A program made the position numbers and the translations under genes. Under the pieces are notes generated by a model, which was not told the origin of the DNA, did no database searches, and saw only the letters and a list, made by a program, of their open reading frames with translations. A stretch of DNA of 49,795 nucleotides from Candidatus Iainarchaeum sp. (GTDB lineage Archaea > Micrarchaeota > Micrarchaeia > Anstonellales > Bilamarchaeaceae), in NCBI GenBank assembly GCA_028714535.1, contig JAQTME010000009.1:1-49795 (forward strand), in the 5' to 3' direction. Positions 1 through 8,800 of this stretch are shown piece after piece; the first letter of the stretch is position 1, and the number at the start of each line of letters is the position of its first letter.

Positions 1-243
1 CCTGCGGAAGAGCGAGAGGGCTGCACCGGGGCTGTACACGGGGTTGGTGTAGGGAAGGCCCACGCCATCTATGCGCCTCAGGCGCCTGACATACATCAAC
101 AGGACTTCCTGGGTGTCTTCGAAGATGGCGACGTTCACTGTTTTCTGCAGAGCCTCGTTCCAGGGCGCCGGTAAAAAGAGCCTGATAGGTCTGGTGCATC
201 GTGACGCCCGCCTATCCGGCGCGAACACTGTGCTGGGAGGCAC
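1..243 (-). CDS. Unknown protein, N-terminal 81 codons (truncated by window edge)
   Basis: An open frame runs from GTG at 243 to the left edge with no stop and reads as plausible protein (for example PAPWNEALQKTVNVAIFEDT, then MYVRRLRRIDGVGLPYTNP). I do not recognise the family. The start was chosen because an in-frame TAA lies just upstream and a TATA box (265-271) is centred about 25 bp before the GTG, which would give a leaderless transcript. A second in-frame GTG lies at 228. The gene is divergent from top6B. It could still be a chance frame in GC-rich DNA, but promoter and reading frame agree. Confidence 0.5.
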   Translation of the reverse strand, partial: MPPSTVFAPDRRASRCTRPIRLFLPAPWNEALQKTVNVAIFEDTQEVLLMYVRRLRRIDGVGLPYTNPVYSPGAALSLFRR

Positions 244-264
244 GGTTTATGGACACAGCGCAGG

Positions 265-271
265 TATTTAA
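265..271 (-). promoter_or_regulatory. TATA box for the truncated minus-strand gene
   Basis: TTAAATA on the minus strand, centred about 25 bp before GTG 243. This is the usual archaeal distance from TATA to transcription start and supports a leaderless start. Confidence 0.5.
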
Positions 272-300
272 CCTTTTGCCCCGCCCCCAAGGGTAAATGA

Positions 301-308
301 TTATTAAT
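301..308 (+). promoter_or_regulatory. Probable TATA box of top6BA
   Basis: AT-rich TTATTAAT stands out in GC-rich surroundings. Transcription would start near 328-332 and leave a leader of about 20 nt containing the GGAAGTGAT Shine-Dalgarno sequence just before ATG 352. Confidence 0.45.
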
Positions 309-351
309 CTTGCAACGAAATAGCATAGCGACCAGACAAGGAAGTGATCCC

Positions 352-1962
352 ATGGCAGACGACGACATTTTCAAGCAGTTCAGGGAGCACTCTGTCGCAG
401 AGTTCTTCAAGAAGAACAGGCAGATGCTCGGGTTCTCGGGCAAGGTCCGCTCCCTCACAATGATAGTGCACGAGTTCGTGACGAATAGCCTGGACGCGTG
501 CGAGGAGGCAGGGATACTGCCGGAGATATACGTCCAGGTGGACGAGCTCGACGCGCAGGCAAAGGACCATTACCGGGTCACGGTGAAGGACAACGGCCCT
601 GGCATACCGAAAAGCCACCTGGGCAAGGCGCTGGGACAGATGCTCGCCGGGACGAAGTTCCACCGCTACCTGCAGCAGAGGGGCCAGCAGGGCATCGGCG
701 CGTCCGCCTGCGTGATGTTCTCCTACCTGACCACGGGCCAGCCCACCAAGGCCATATCAGCCTGCAAGGGCAAGAAAATCACCGCCAACATCACCATAGA
801 CTTCAAGAGCAACAAGCCGGTGGTGGAAGACCCGGTGGAGGAGCCGGCCGCCGAGGGCGAGAGTGGGCTGACCGTGGTATCCGAGTTCAAGGACGTGAGG
901 TACGAGAGGAGCAACTACGGCGTTTACGAATACCTGCGCAGGACCGCGCTCGCCAACCCCCACTGCTCGATAACGCTCGTGGAGCCGGGCGACCAGATGT
1001 CCGCGTTCCCGAGGTCGGTCCAGGTGAATCCCAGGCGGCCGTTCGAGATAAAGCCGCACCCGCTCGGCATAGGCACGCATGACCTGCTGGAGTTCGCCAA
1101 GCACAGCAGGGACTACAGGAAACTGTCCGCATTCCTCCAGAACACGTTCTCACGGCTCAGCGCCGGCAGGGTGGACGAGCTCAGGGCGCTGGTGCCAGGC
1201 GTGGATTTCGACAAGAACCCGCAGGAGCTCGACTGGAACGAGGCTGAGCTGCTGGTCAACGCGTTCCGCCAGGTGAAATGGATAGCGCCTGCCACTGACT
1301 CGCTCGTGCCCATAGACAAGGAGCAGATAGAGATTTCGTTCACCAACATATTCAGGCCGGAGGTGCTCGTGGTCACGGAAAGGGCGCCGAAGGTGTATCG
1401 CGGCGGGATTCCGTTCATGGTGGAGGTCGGGCTCGCCTATGGGGGCGGGCTCGTGTCCGCTGAGAAGAAGGGCGAGGTCATGAGGTTCGCCAACCGCGTG
1501 CCGCTGCTTTTCGACAGCGGCGGCTGCGCGATAACAGAGACCATAAAGTCCATGGACTGGAAGCGCTACGACATAAGGAACTTCGAGGACGAGCCGGTGG
1601 CCGTGCTCGTGAACCTGGTGAGCGTGCACGTGCCCTATACCAGCGCTGGCAAGCAGGCCATATCCAACGAGGAGGACGTCATGGACGAGATAAAGTTCGC
1701 GCTCATGGAGGCGTCCCGCGGCGTCCAGAAATACCTCTCAGGCAGGAGGCGGGCGCACGACATCGCCAACAAGAAGAAGCTGGTCAGCAGGTACGTCCAG
1801 CAGCTGTCGTCCGACCTCGCCACGCTCTCAGGCGAGAAAAGCGACTCCATAGCGAAGAAGCTCACGCAGATAATAGAGGAGAAGTACGCCCAGGAGGACG
1901 AGGAGGAAGCGGGCGGCGTGGCTGAGCCTGCGGAAAAGGCAGAAGAGGGTGAAGATGAATGA
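352..1962 (+). CDS. top6B: DNA topoisomerase VI subunit B
   Basis: ATPase subunit of the type IIB topoisomerase that relaxes and decatenates DNA in archaea; works as an A2B2 heterotetramer with Top6A. The 536-aa product has a GHKL ATPase fold at the N-terminus: HEFVTNSLDACEEAG (the N-box Asn/Asp region), DNGPGIP (Mg/ATP lid region) and the GQQGIGAS glycine-rich segment. The transducer domain follows, and the tail is acidic and Glu-rich. Length is typical of the family. ATG 352 was chosen over an in-frame TTG at 310 because GGAAGTGAT, a close match to the archaeal Shine-Dalgarno, sits immediately before it and the protein then begins MADDDIFKQF, like relatives. The stop overlaps the start of top6A (ATGA), so the two are translationally coupled. 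Confidence 0.97.
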   Translation: MADDDIFKQFREHSVAEFFKKNRQMLGFSGKVRSLTMIVHEFVTNSLDACEEAGILPEIYVQVDELDAQAKDHYRVTVKDNGPGIPKSHLGKALGQMLAGTKFHRYLQQRGQQGIGASACVMFSYLTTGQPTKAISACKGKKITANITIDFKSNKPVVEDPVEEPAAEGESGLTVVSEFKDVRYERSNYGVYEYLRRTALANPHCSITLVEPGDQMSAFPRSVQVNPRRPFEIKPHPLGIGTHDLLEFAKHSRDYRKLSAFLQNTFSRLSAGRVDELRALVPGVDFDKNPQELDWNEAELLVNAFRQVKWIAPATDSLVPIDKEQIEISFTNIFRPEVLVVTERAPKVYRGGIPFMVEVGLAYGGGLVSAEKKGEVMRFANRVPLLFDSGGCAITETIKSMDWKRYDIRNFEDEPVAVLVNLVSVHVPYTSAGKQAISNEEDVMDEIKFALMEASRGVQKYLSGRRRAHDIANKKKLVSRYVQQLSSDLATLSGEKSDSIAKKLTQIIEEKYAQEDEEEAGGVAEPAEKAEEGEDE

Positions 1963-3050
1963 GCGACGCTACCAAGAAACTCGAGGCGCTCGGCAAGCAG
2001 ATGGTCTCCCAGGTGGAGAAGGGGGAGGGGCCGACGTTCGAGACCGTGCTCCGCACGAAAAGCAACACCATCTACGATGAGGCCATAGGCTGCCTGCGCA
2101 CCGGCGACAAGAAGGAGCTGAGGAAGTTCCTGAGCATGGCCCAGGCGCGCACCTTCATGCAGACGGTCGCCATAGGCGCCAAGACCAAGCAGTTCCTCAG
2201 GGAGAACCTGCACACGTCCATCAGGGGCCTTTTCTACCAGCTGAAATTCACCCTGGGCGAGGACATAGACGAGGACCTCTTCACGGAGCAGAGCGAATCG
2301 AATGCGTTAATCGAGGACATAGAGGTCGCGCTCAAGATAAAGCGCGAGGACCTGAACCTTACGACGGACAGGAAGGGGTTCGTGGCCGGGCCGATGACCA
2401 TACTGGACAGGTTCGGCGGCGAGGAGACGCTCATAGACCTCACGAAGCAGGGCAGGAGCGGCTGGAGCATACCCAGCGACGTCGACAACGGCATGGAGAT
2501 AAAGAAGCTGGATGCGGACTACGTGCTGGTCGTGGAGAAGGACGCGCTCTGGCAGCGGCTTAATGAGGATAAATTCTGGAAGAAGGAGAACTGCCTGCTC
2601 GTGACGCCCAAGGGCCAGTCCACGAGGGGGACGAGGCGGCTCCTGAGGAAGCTCGCGGACAAGAAGCTGCCCATCTACTGCCTGATGGACTGCGACGCGT
2701 GGGGATGGTACATCTACTGGACGATAAAGACCGGGAGCATGAACCTCGCCTACCTCGGCAGGGACTTCGCGGTGCCCGAGGCCAAGTTCCTGGGCGTGAC
2801 CATGAGCGACATAAAGGAGTTCGAATTCCTCCAGAAGCTCACCATGAAGGCCAAGGACGTGGACGTGAAGCGCGCCGAGGAGATGCTCGGCTACCCGTGG
2901 ATAAACCGCTATGCGGACTGGGTGCGCGAGCTGAAGATGGTCCTGAAAACGAAGAAGAAGATAGAGCAGGACGCGCTCCAGGGCCAGCGGCTCACGTTCG
3001 TGGGCGAGTACATCAACAAGAAGATAAAGAACAAAGAGTGGCTGTCGTAG
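1959..3050 (+). CDS. top6A: DNA topoisomerase VI subunit A (Spo11-like)
   Basis: DNA-cleaving subunit of topoisomerase VI, homologous to eukaryotic Spo11. At 363 aa it is near family length. The winged-helix 5Y-CAP domain holds the probable catalytic tyrosine in RGLFYQ (about residue 93). The Toprim domain is visible as VVEKDALWQRL (acidic Glu) and LMDCDAWGW (DxD metal-binding motif). The gene overlaps top6B by 4 nt (ATGA) and shares its promoter. No frame disruption is seen. Equimolar production of the two subunits through coupling is the obvious reading of the arrangement. Confidence 0.97.
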   Translation: MSDATKKLEALGKQMVSQVEKGEGPTFETVLRTKSNTIYDEAIGCLRTGDKKELRKFLSMAQARTFMQTVAIGAKTKQFLRENLHTSIRGLFYQLKFTLGEDIDEDLFTEQSESNALIEDIEVALKIKREDLNLTTDRKGFVAGPMTILDRFGGEETLIDLTKQGRSGWSIPSDVDNGMEIKKLDADYVLVVEKDALWQRLNEDKFWKKENCLLVTPKGQSTRGTRRLLRKLADKKLPIYCLMDCDAWGWYIYWTIKTGSMNLAYLGRDFAVPEAKFLGVTMSDIKEFEFLQKLTMKAKDVDVKRAEEMLGYPWINRYADWVRELKMVLKTKKKIEQDALQGQRLTFVGEYINKKIKNKEWLS

Positions 3051-3111
3051 TGCAGACTTAGGCGCTCACTTCACTTCGGCCATTCAAGGGCTGATTCCTA
3101 CAAACAATAAG

Positions 3112-3143
3112 GCGGTGGGCGCAGCATTTACCAATGCCACCGC
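3112..3143. terminator. Bulged hairpin between convergent top6A and the SLT lipoprotein gene
   Basis: Stem GCGGTG/CACCGC encloses a second stem GCATT/AATGC with TACC loop; six bases (3118-3123) bulge on one side. It lies in the 132-bp gap between two convergent genes, so a bidirectional terminator or mRNA 3'-end structure is the likeliest role. No long T-run follows. Confidence 0.35.
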
Positions 3144-3182
3144 AGCCGATGAGGTTTCACTTAGGTGCTGTGCTGGCTAGCA

Positions 3183-5756
3183 TTAGCCGCCCAGCGGGTC
3201 GACGTCCGGCGGTATGACCACCGGCTTGCCTGTGCCGCCGGCGGCCTTGTCAGCCTCGTAGAGCCGTTTATAGTCAGGGCAGAAGCTGTTCTTGCAGTTG
3301 TCCCTCAGGTAGAAGTATATGCCCATGGTCCTGGCGCCCGGGTCCCGGTCATAGATGTCGGAGTTGCCGAGCGATATCCTGCATCTGATGTATTCAATCG
3401 GGTCCTTGATTCCGTAGCATTCCGCCCGGTTCGGCACGCCCCTGCTGGAGCATTCCGGCTTTGGCACAGGGTCGCTGTTGCAGGTGTCTTCGGTCACGGA
3501 CAGGCCGTTGTAATAGAAGTCGTCTATCCACTTCCTGCCCCTGGTCGTGACGCAGGCGCCTCCGGCATCCCTCTCTACGCAGGCGGTCCACGTGCCGGTA
3601 TAGCGGTTGGCTGCGATGTATGCTGCGAACACGCTGTCCTTGTCGGTGTCCTTCCAGCCCAGCATGTCTGTGCCCCGGTCATTGTGGTAGTCGCGGACAT
3701 TTTTCTGGGCCTCGCGCATCATGTTCGCGAGCTTGGCGGTGCCTGCGCACGCCGAATCAGACGGGTTGAACGGGTTGAACGACGTCGGGTTGCACGCCCT
3801 TGCGATTTCAAGGTCTATCGCAAGCTTGCGGTTCTTCGCGTCCTGGTACACGGACACGTACTGCCCGTCCGCGTCGTCCTCGCGGTATTGCGCAGGCCAG
3901 TAGTCGACAGGCGGCTCGAGGCTCTGCATGAGGCCAAGGCCGCACCAGCGCCACTTGGTGCCGTCCGAATTCGGAAGCTTTGCGGTGCACGTGCCCGTCG
4001 GGTCCGTGATGGACTTGTATGCCATGTCATAGCATTCTGCGGTCGGGAAGCAGCCTGCCCTTTCCGCTGGCGTGCACGTCGCGCCGCTCCTGCAGCTGGC
4101 CGAGCAGACCTTGGCTGCCGCGCACTGGTCGAAGCTGCTCTCGCCATATACTATGGCGCGCACGAACATCGGGTCGAGGCTGCGCTGGCCTGCGAAAGAG
4201 TCCAGCTCCGGCATGCTGTCGCAGGTGCTGGCGGGGACTGCGACTTTGATGAAGTTGAACGGGATTGTGGTCTTCTGCGAGACGCATTCGTCGCAGCGTA
4301 TCAGGGTCTGGCCAGCGGGCTGCTGCAGGGTGGGCGTCTGGGGCGTCATGAAGTTTTTGTCGTTGCCGTAGCCCCTCTTGAGGAACAGGGCGACGATGTC
4401 GTTTGTCTCGTCCTGGCAGGAGCCCGAGAGCTGGTCGTCGAACCTCAGGAGCGTGCCGCTCGCGGGGAAGTTGTCTATCCCCGAGGTGGCCTTGCGGCTC
4501 AGGGTGACATACGCCTGGCATCCCGCGTACCAGGCCGTGAGCCGCTGGTTGTTCTTGCCTATGTCGCAGTCTGAACAGCCGAGCGGGTTGTTGATGCCGA
4601 ATGAGCTTGACTTGAACGAATACGGGGCGACGCCTATCACGCCCCTTCCGGGCATGGCATAGGCGTACCTGGAGAAGAACGGCTTGTATCCCTCTATCAT
4701 CGTGGCCTCGGTCCATTTGCACATCTTCCCGGAGTCGGGGTTGGCGTCGGTGCCTGCCGCGTCGAAAAGGACGTATGGTATTATGGACGGCTTGCCCAGC
4801 GTGTAAAGCGTGTATCCTGAGAACTCCATGGCCCGGTCCCAGAGCACTGATGGCGTGTCGCAGTATCCATCCAGGTTTGCCCGGTTGGAATCTACGCCGT
4901 AGGCGATGAGGTCGACGGCGTCGGCCATCTCGGAATCCGGCTCGCCCGTGGAAGGGTCCAGCATGACCGCGTCGAGCGCGGCCTTGTCGCCCAGCCTCGG
5001 CGCAACTGCCACGAGGCAGTGGATGTCGTTCTTGGCGCGGTCGTTCCTGCAGCCAGTGTTTATTGCCCGCACCTGCTCCTTTATCAGCGCCGCCTGGCTG
5101 GCATCGTAATTTATCTCCGTCGTCACGATCACCGGGCCGACCGGCCCGTCCGTGAGCCTGCCTCCGGTGACGTCCTTGCCCTCGGTGCCGAGGATTTCCG
5201 CTATCTCCGCGGTGCTTGCCGCGTCTATGTTCTTTCCGCCGCTGTAGAGCACGTATACCGGCAGCACGCCCTTGTCAAGAAGGCAGATGGCGCGCCTGGC
5301 GGTCGGGAGCGCGTATGGCTCGCCCTCGCCGCCGAGCAGCCACTGGACCGCCATGCCCATGCGGTCTGAGCAGTAGGCGTTCGCATCGCCGAAATCAGAG
5401 AACGACGGCCCCTGCCCGACCCTGAAATAGTTGAGCGTGATGTCCTTTCCCAGCGACGAGGTGCCCAGGGCGAGCTTGCTCAGCTCGGCAGATGTGCAGT
5501 CCTTCTTGAAAAAGCAGCTGCCGCCCACGTAGGACGTGAGCCAGGGGAATATCGATGTCCCTCTCTTGCAGACCATGCAGATGCAGTTGGCCTCCTTGCA
5601 CTCCATCGTCTCGTCCGAGTCAGCGATAGGCACGGTGGCCCTCAGCGCGGCCTGGTAATCGGTGGTGTACTGCTGGGTTGAGTAGATGCGGCTGAGGCAG
5701 CCGGCGGCCAGCATGAACGCTAAAAGCGCTATCAGCATCACCGGCACTGCTCTCAT
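3183..5756 (-). CDS. Secreted lipoprotein with lytic-transglycosylase-like (SLT) domain
   Basis: 857 aa. A hydrophobic N-terminus ends in a lipobox-like LAAGC (Cys20), so it is probably a lipid-anchored surface protein. Residues of about 530-760 read as an SLT/goose-lysozyme fold: catalytic Glu in YGESSFD (Glu539), GLGLMQ (about 606-611), NPFNPSDSACAG and AAYIAANRYTG, which match the order of the family motifs ES-F, GLMQ, NPFDP-N-AG and AAYNAG. Long Cys-rich insertions suggest disulfides. Residues of about 90-400 alternate beta-strand-like and helical stretches (IIPYVLFDAAG, DLIAYGVDSN) and could be a glycosidase-like TIM barrel; that part is inference. The start has a TATA box 26 bp upstream (5778-5786), so the mRNA is probably leaderless. 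It lies 74 bp downstream of the 1584-aa gene on the same strand. Archaea lack murein, so the substrate is unknown. Confidence 0.75.
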   Translation of the reverse strand: MRAVPVMLIALLAFMLAAGCLSRIYSTQQYTTDYQAALRATVPIADSDETMECKEANCICMVCKRGTSIFPWLTSYVGGSCFFKKDCTSAELSKLALGTSSLGKDITLNYFRVGQGPSFSDFGDANAYCSDRMGMAVQWLLGGEGEPYALPTARRAICLLDKGVLPVYVLYSGGKNIDAASTAEIAEILGTEGKDVTGGRLTDGPVGPVIVTTEINYDASQAALIKEQVRAINTGCRNDRAKNDIHCLVAVAPRLGDKAALDAVMLDPSTGEPDSEMADAVDLIAYGVDSNRANLDGYCDTPSVLWDRAMEFSGYTLYTLGKPSIIPYVLFDAAGTDANPDSGKMCKWTEATMIEGYKPFFSRYAYAMPGRGVIGVAPYSFKSSSFGINNPLGCSDCDIGKNNQRLTAWYAGCQAYVTLSRKATSGIDNFPASGTLLRFDDQLSGSCQDETNDIVALFLKRGYGNDKNFMTPQTPTLQQPAGQTLIRCDECVSQKTTIPFNFIKVAVPASTCDSMPELDSFAGQRSLDPMFVRAIVYGESSFDQCAAAKVCSASCRSGATCTPAERAGCFPTAECYDMAYKSITDPTGTCTAKLPNSDGTKWRWCGLGLMQSLEPPVDYWPAQYREDDADGQYVSVYQDAKNRKLAIDLEIARACNPTSFNPFNPSDSACAGTAKLANMMREAQKNVRDYHNDRGTDMLGWKDTDKDSVFAAYIAANRYTGTWTACVERDAGGACVTTRGRKWIDDFYYNGLSVTEDTCNSDPVPKPECSSRGVPNRAECYGIKDPIEYIRCRISLGNSDIYDRDPGARTMGIYFYLRDNCKNSFCPDYKRLYEADKAAGGTGKPVVIPPDVDPLGG

Positions 5757-5777
5757 GGCAGTATTAGGTTAGGAAAC

Positions 5778-5786
5778 GGATAAAAA
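5778..5786 (-). promoter_or_regulatory. TATA box of the SLT lipoprotein gene
   Basis: TTTTTATCC on the minus strand, centred 26 bp before ATG 5756. This gives the lipoprotein its own promoter although it follows another minus-strand gene closely. A short CCCG/CGGG stem (GCAAAAAG loop) just upstream may end the preceding transcript. Confidence 0.55.
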
Positions 5787-5830
5787 CCCGCTTTTTGCCG
5801 GGCCGGATAAAGAAGTAAAAGAGGAAAAAG

Positions 5831-8800
5831 TCAGTATTGCGCCTGCCTGCACGCCGGGTTCTTGCAGTTGCTGCCGCGGATGTTCGGCATCTGGCACCTC
5901 GGGCAGTAGACCACGCGGGAGAGCTGGCCTGGCTGGGAGACCTTGGTGAGGAACTTGCCCACGCCGTCCGCCATCGACTGCATGCGCTGCGAGAACGTCT
6001 GGCCGCCTCCGGTCTTGGACTTGTTCACCCAGTTGGCGACCCAGTCCTTCGGTGTCAGCGCCGACGGCGTGCCCGGTATGGGCATGTGCCACAGGGCCGC
6101 GATCGGGCTGGCCCATCCGTAGAGCGGGTTCTGCATTATGCCGAAGCTCCTGAGCTCCTGGTCACGCCTTATGGCGAGCGCTTCCGCGCTGACTGTCCTC
6201 CTGACAGTGTTGGTCATCGCCTGCTCCTGCACCTGGGAGTCGTGCATGAACGCCGCTTCCCTCATGCGGATGACGTATTCTGCAGCGGCCGCTTCCGGCT
6301 TGAGCTCGTGCCTGTAGTTGTAGTGGCTCAGGCCCGGGTTTGCCTCGCCGGTCCTGGCGCTCGCATAAACGCCCTTCCTGTTCAGGTAGATGTCCTGCGG
6401 CCCCTGGAGCAGGCCCTTGGTGAAGTCAGCCCCTGCGAGCTGGTGCTTCTCAAGGCTGCCCCCGAAGACGTTGAGCTTCTGTAGCCTCTCAGAGGTCTTG
6501 CCAGGGAACCACTTGAATGAGAACGGGTTCACTGACTGCATCGCCTCCAGCAGGCGGGGCTGGGTGTAGTTCCACTGCCTCAGCGCATCCGGAGTGGAGT
6601 CCCACTTGGACGCGTAGCCCTGCATGGACATCTGCATGCCTCTTATCATGGAGGTGTACGGCCTCATTATCTTGCCTGCAAGATCCATTGGAGCGCCGTA
6701 GAACGGGCTCATGAAGTTCAGGTACTGCCCCTTGTCCATGGAAGCCTTCAGGTTGTCCTTGACGCTGTAGACCTGGGCAGGGCCGAAGTGGAAGAACGAG
6801 CCCCATGCCTGGTGGGCGCCGAACGAGGTCGAATGCCTCCACGGGTTCCTGTCTATGGCAAAGTCCCAGACCTGGTGGAACGCGGAGTGATCCAGCGCGG
6901 CCGCGCGGTATGCGACGCGCTCCTCTTCGCTCAGCCCCTTCAGGGCCGCCCCTGAAAGTATGCTCGATGAGAGCTGGAAAGAGTGCTGCCTGTAGTATTC
7001 GCTTATGGGGGCTATGTCGTAGGCTGCCTTGTGCACCGGGCCTCCTGCGGCCAGCGACACCTTGGAGATGTAGTCGCCCATGTGCAGGCCTATGTCCCTC
7101 CAGGGCTTCAGCATGGTGCCGATGCCCGGCGCCTCGACGCCGAAGAACCGCAGCGGCGACGGCGCAAGCGGCGTGACCTGCCTCTTGGCTTCGACGCTGA
7201 CGTTGCTCTCGTGCCAGAACCTGGAGTAGTCGTAGGTCGTGTTGGCGTACTGCCAAAGGACCGCGGCGAACACCTTCTCCCTCTCGTAGCTGCCGCCGCC
7301 CTCCTTGGTCCACGTCTTGGCGGCCTCGAGGAACGATGTCCAGTCGTTCGCGTTCTTCGAGCCGCGCACCTTGCTGAACTCGCGCAGGAGCGGCTCGTTG
7401 TTGCCGAAGTTTATTGCGATGTCGTCGGGCCTGAATTTCCTGAGCTGGCCCTTGTTGTCGCGGAGCGCGACCTCGCCGTTCAGCACGCGGTCCATGTCGC
7501 TGAGCATCATGCCCTTGTGGTAGTATGCAAGGCCTCCTTCGTGGAGCATGACCAGTGCCTGCTTGGACTTGACCACGTCGTCGTAGGTTATCTGCTTCTG
7601 CAGCTGCGCCTCGACCTCAGAGTGGTACTTGGCAGTGAGCTTGGTCAGCTCGCCTATGCTTTTCGGGTCGGTGAGGTTCAGCTTCTCGAGTGCGCGCATG
7701 TCAGGGTGGTTGGACTCGATGCCCTTGTCCTGCATGACCTTGCCCAGTATCCCTGCCATCTGCCCCTCGTAGAACCTGAGTGTCTCGTGCGTGGTGCCGT
7801 ATGCGTTCTGGGCGAACTGCGAGTTGTAGCGGTTCTCCATGTCCTGGTTCAGGAGCTTGGCCAGCAGCATCTTCTTGGCTTCCTCTGCCCTCTGGGCCAC
7901 TGTCCAGCTGGATGAGCCTGACATGCGGTCGAGCCGCGCCTCTATTTCCGGGTCGAAGTGCGGCACGTAGCTCTTGGTGAACCTGGACTCGACCCACTGG
8001 CCGAGCGCGAAGTTCTCCCTCTCCTCAAGGCCGGTTATCCAGTGCCTCTTGACATCCACCAGCGTGGATTTGGCCGAGAGGCCGAGTTCCTGGTCAGAGC
8101 CCCACCACATGGTCTTGCCGTTGACGACCTCGTGGGTCTTGGGGGTGGCGCCGCCGTACATGAAGTCGACTATCTCGGATATTGACGCGGAGTTCATGTT
8201 CTTGCCTTTCACTTTCGTGAACTCCTGTCTGCCGTCCTCTGTGAAGAGCGACAGCATGTCCGCCTTGTTCCTTGCGGCGAGCTTCTCGAGCTCTGCCTCG
8301 TTGCGCATGTGCTCCGGAAGCTTTTCGATGCCTGACCTCGCGTCAAGGCCGGTTATCCTGTTGACCACATTGAGCCTGGCCGATACGAGCTCCTGCTTCA
8401 GGCCGCCGTTCAGGTGGCCGTTCTCGGCGTCCCATATCATGGTGCGGAGCACCATGGTCTCGAACACTGCCGGGCCTGTGAGCGATTTCTCGCGGCCCAC
8501 GTGGCAGACGTAAGAGTCATCCCCGCGGCTGCGTTCCTTTACGGCCATGCCGGTGTTGTTCTCGCGGTCGAGCACGGTCATGACCAGGCCCAGCTTGAGA
8601 TATTCCGGCTGGCTGTTGGCTGAGATGCCCTTCAGCTCATCGGCTATGGCCGTTACCCGGTGGTCTATGGTGACCCCGCTGCCTTCTGCGAATTTTATGA
8701 GCTCGCGGAGCTTGGCCTGGCTGTCGTGGTCTGTGCGCAGTATCTTCCTGACTGCGGCGTCGATCGCTTCGATTTCGGCTGAGGCCAGGTAGCCGCACTT

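Noticed and set aside
310-351. TTG start for top6B at 310
   Set aside because: No ribosome site; ATG 352 has GGAAGTGAT directly upstream and matches family N-termini.
3051-3182. tRNA or other RNA gene after top6A
   Set aside because: Only one bulged hairpin; no tRNA arms or C/D boxes found.
3165-4574. Long plus-strand open frame (469 aa) opposite the SLT lipoprotein gene
   Set aside because: Arg/Val/Ala/Gly-rich composition without motifs, antisense to a gene with signal peptide and enzyme motifs; a shadow of GC-rich codon use.
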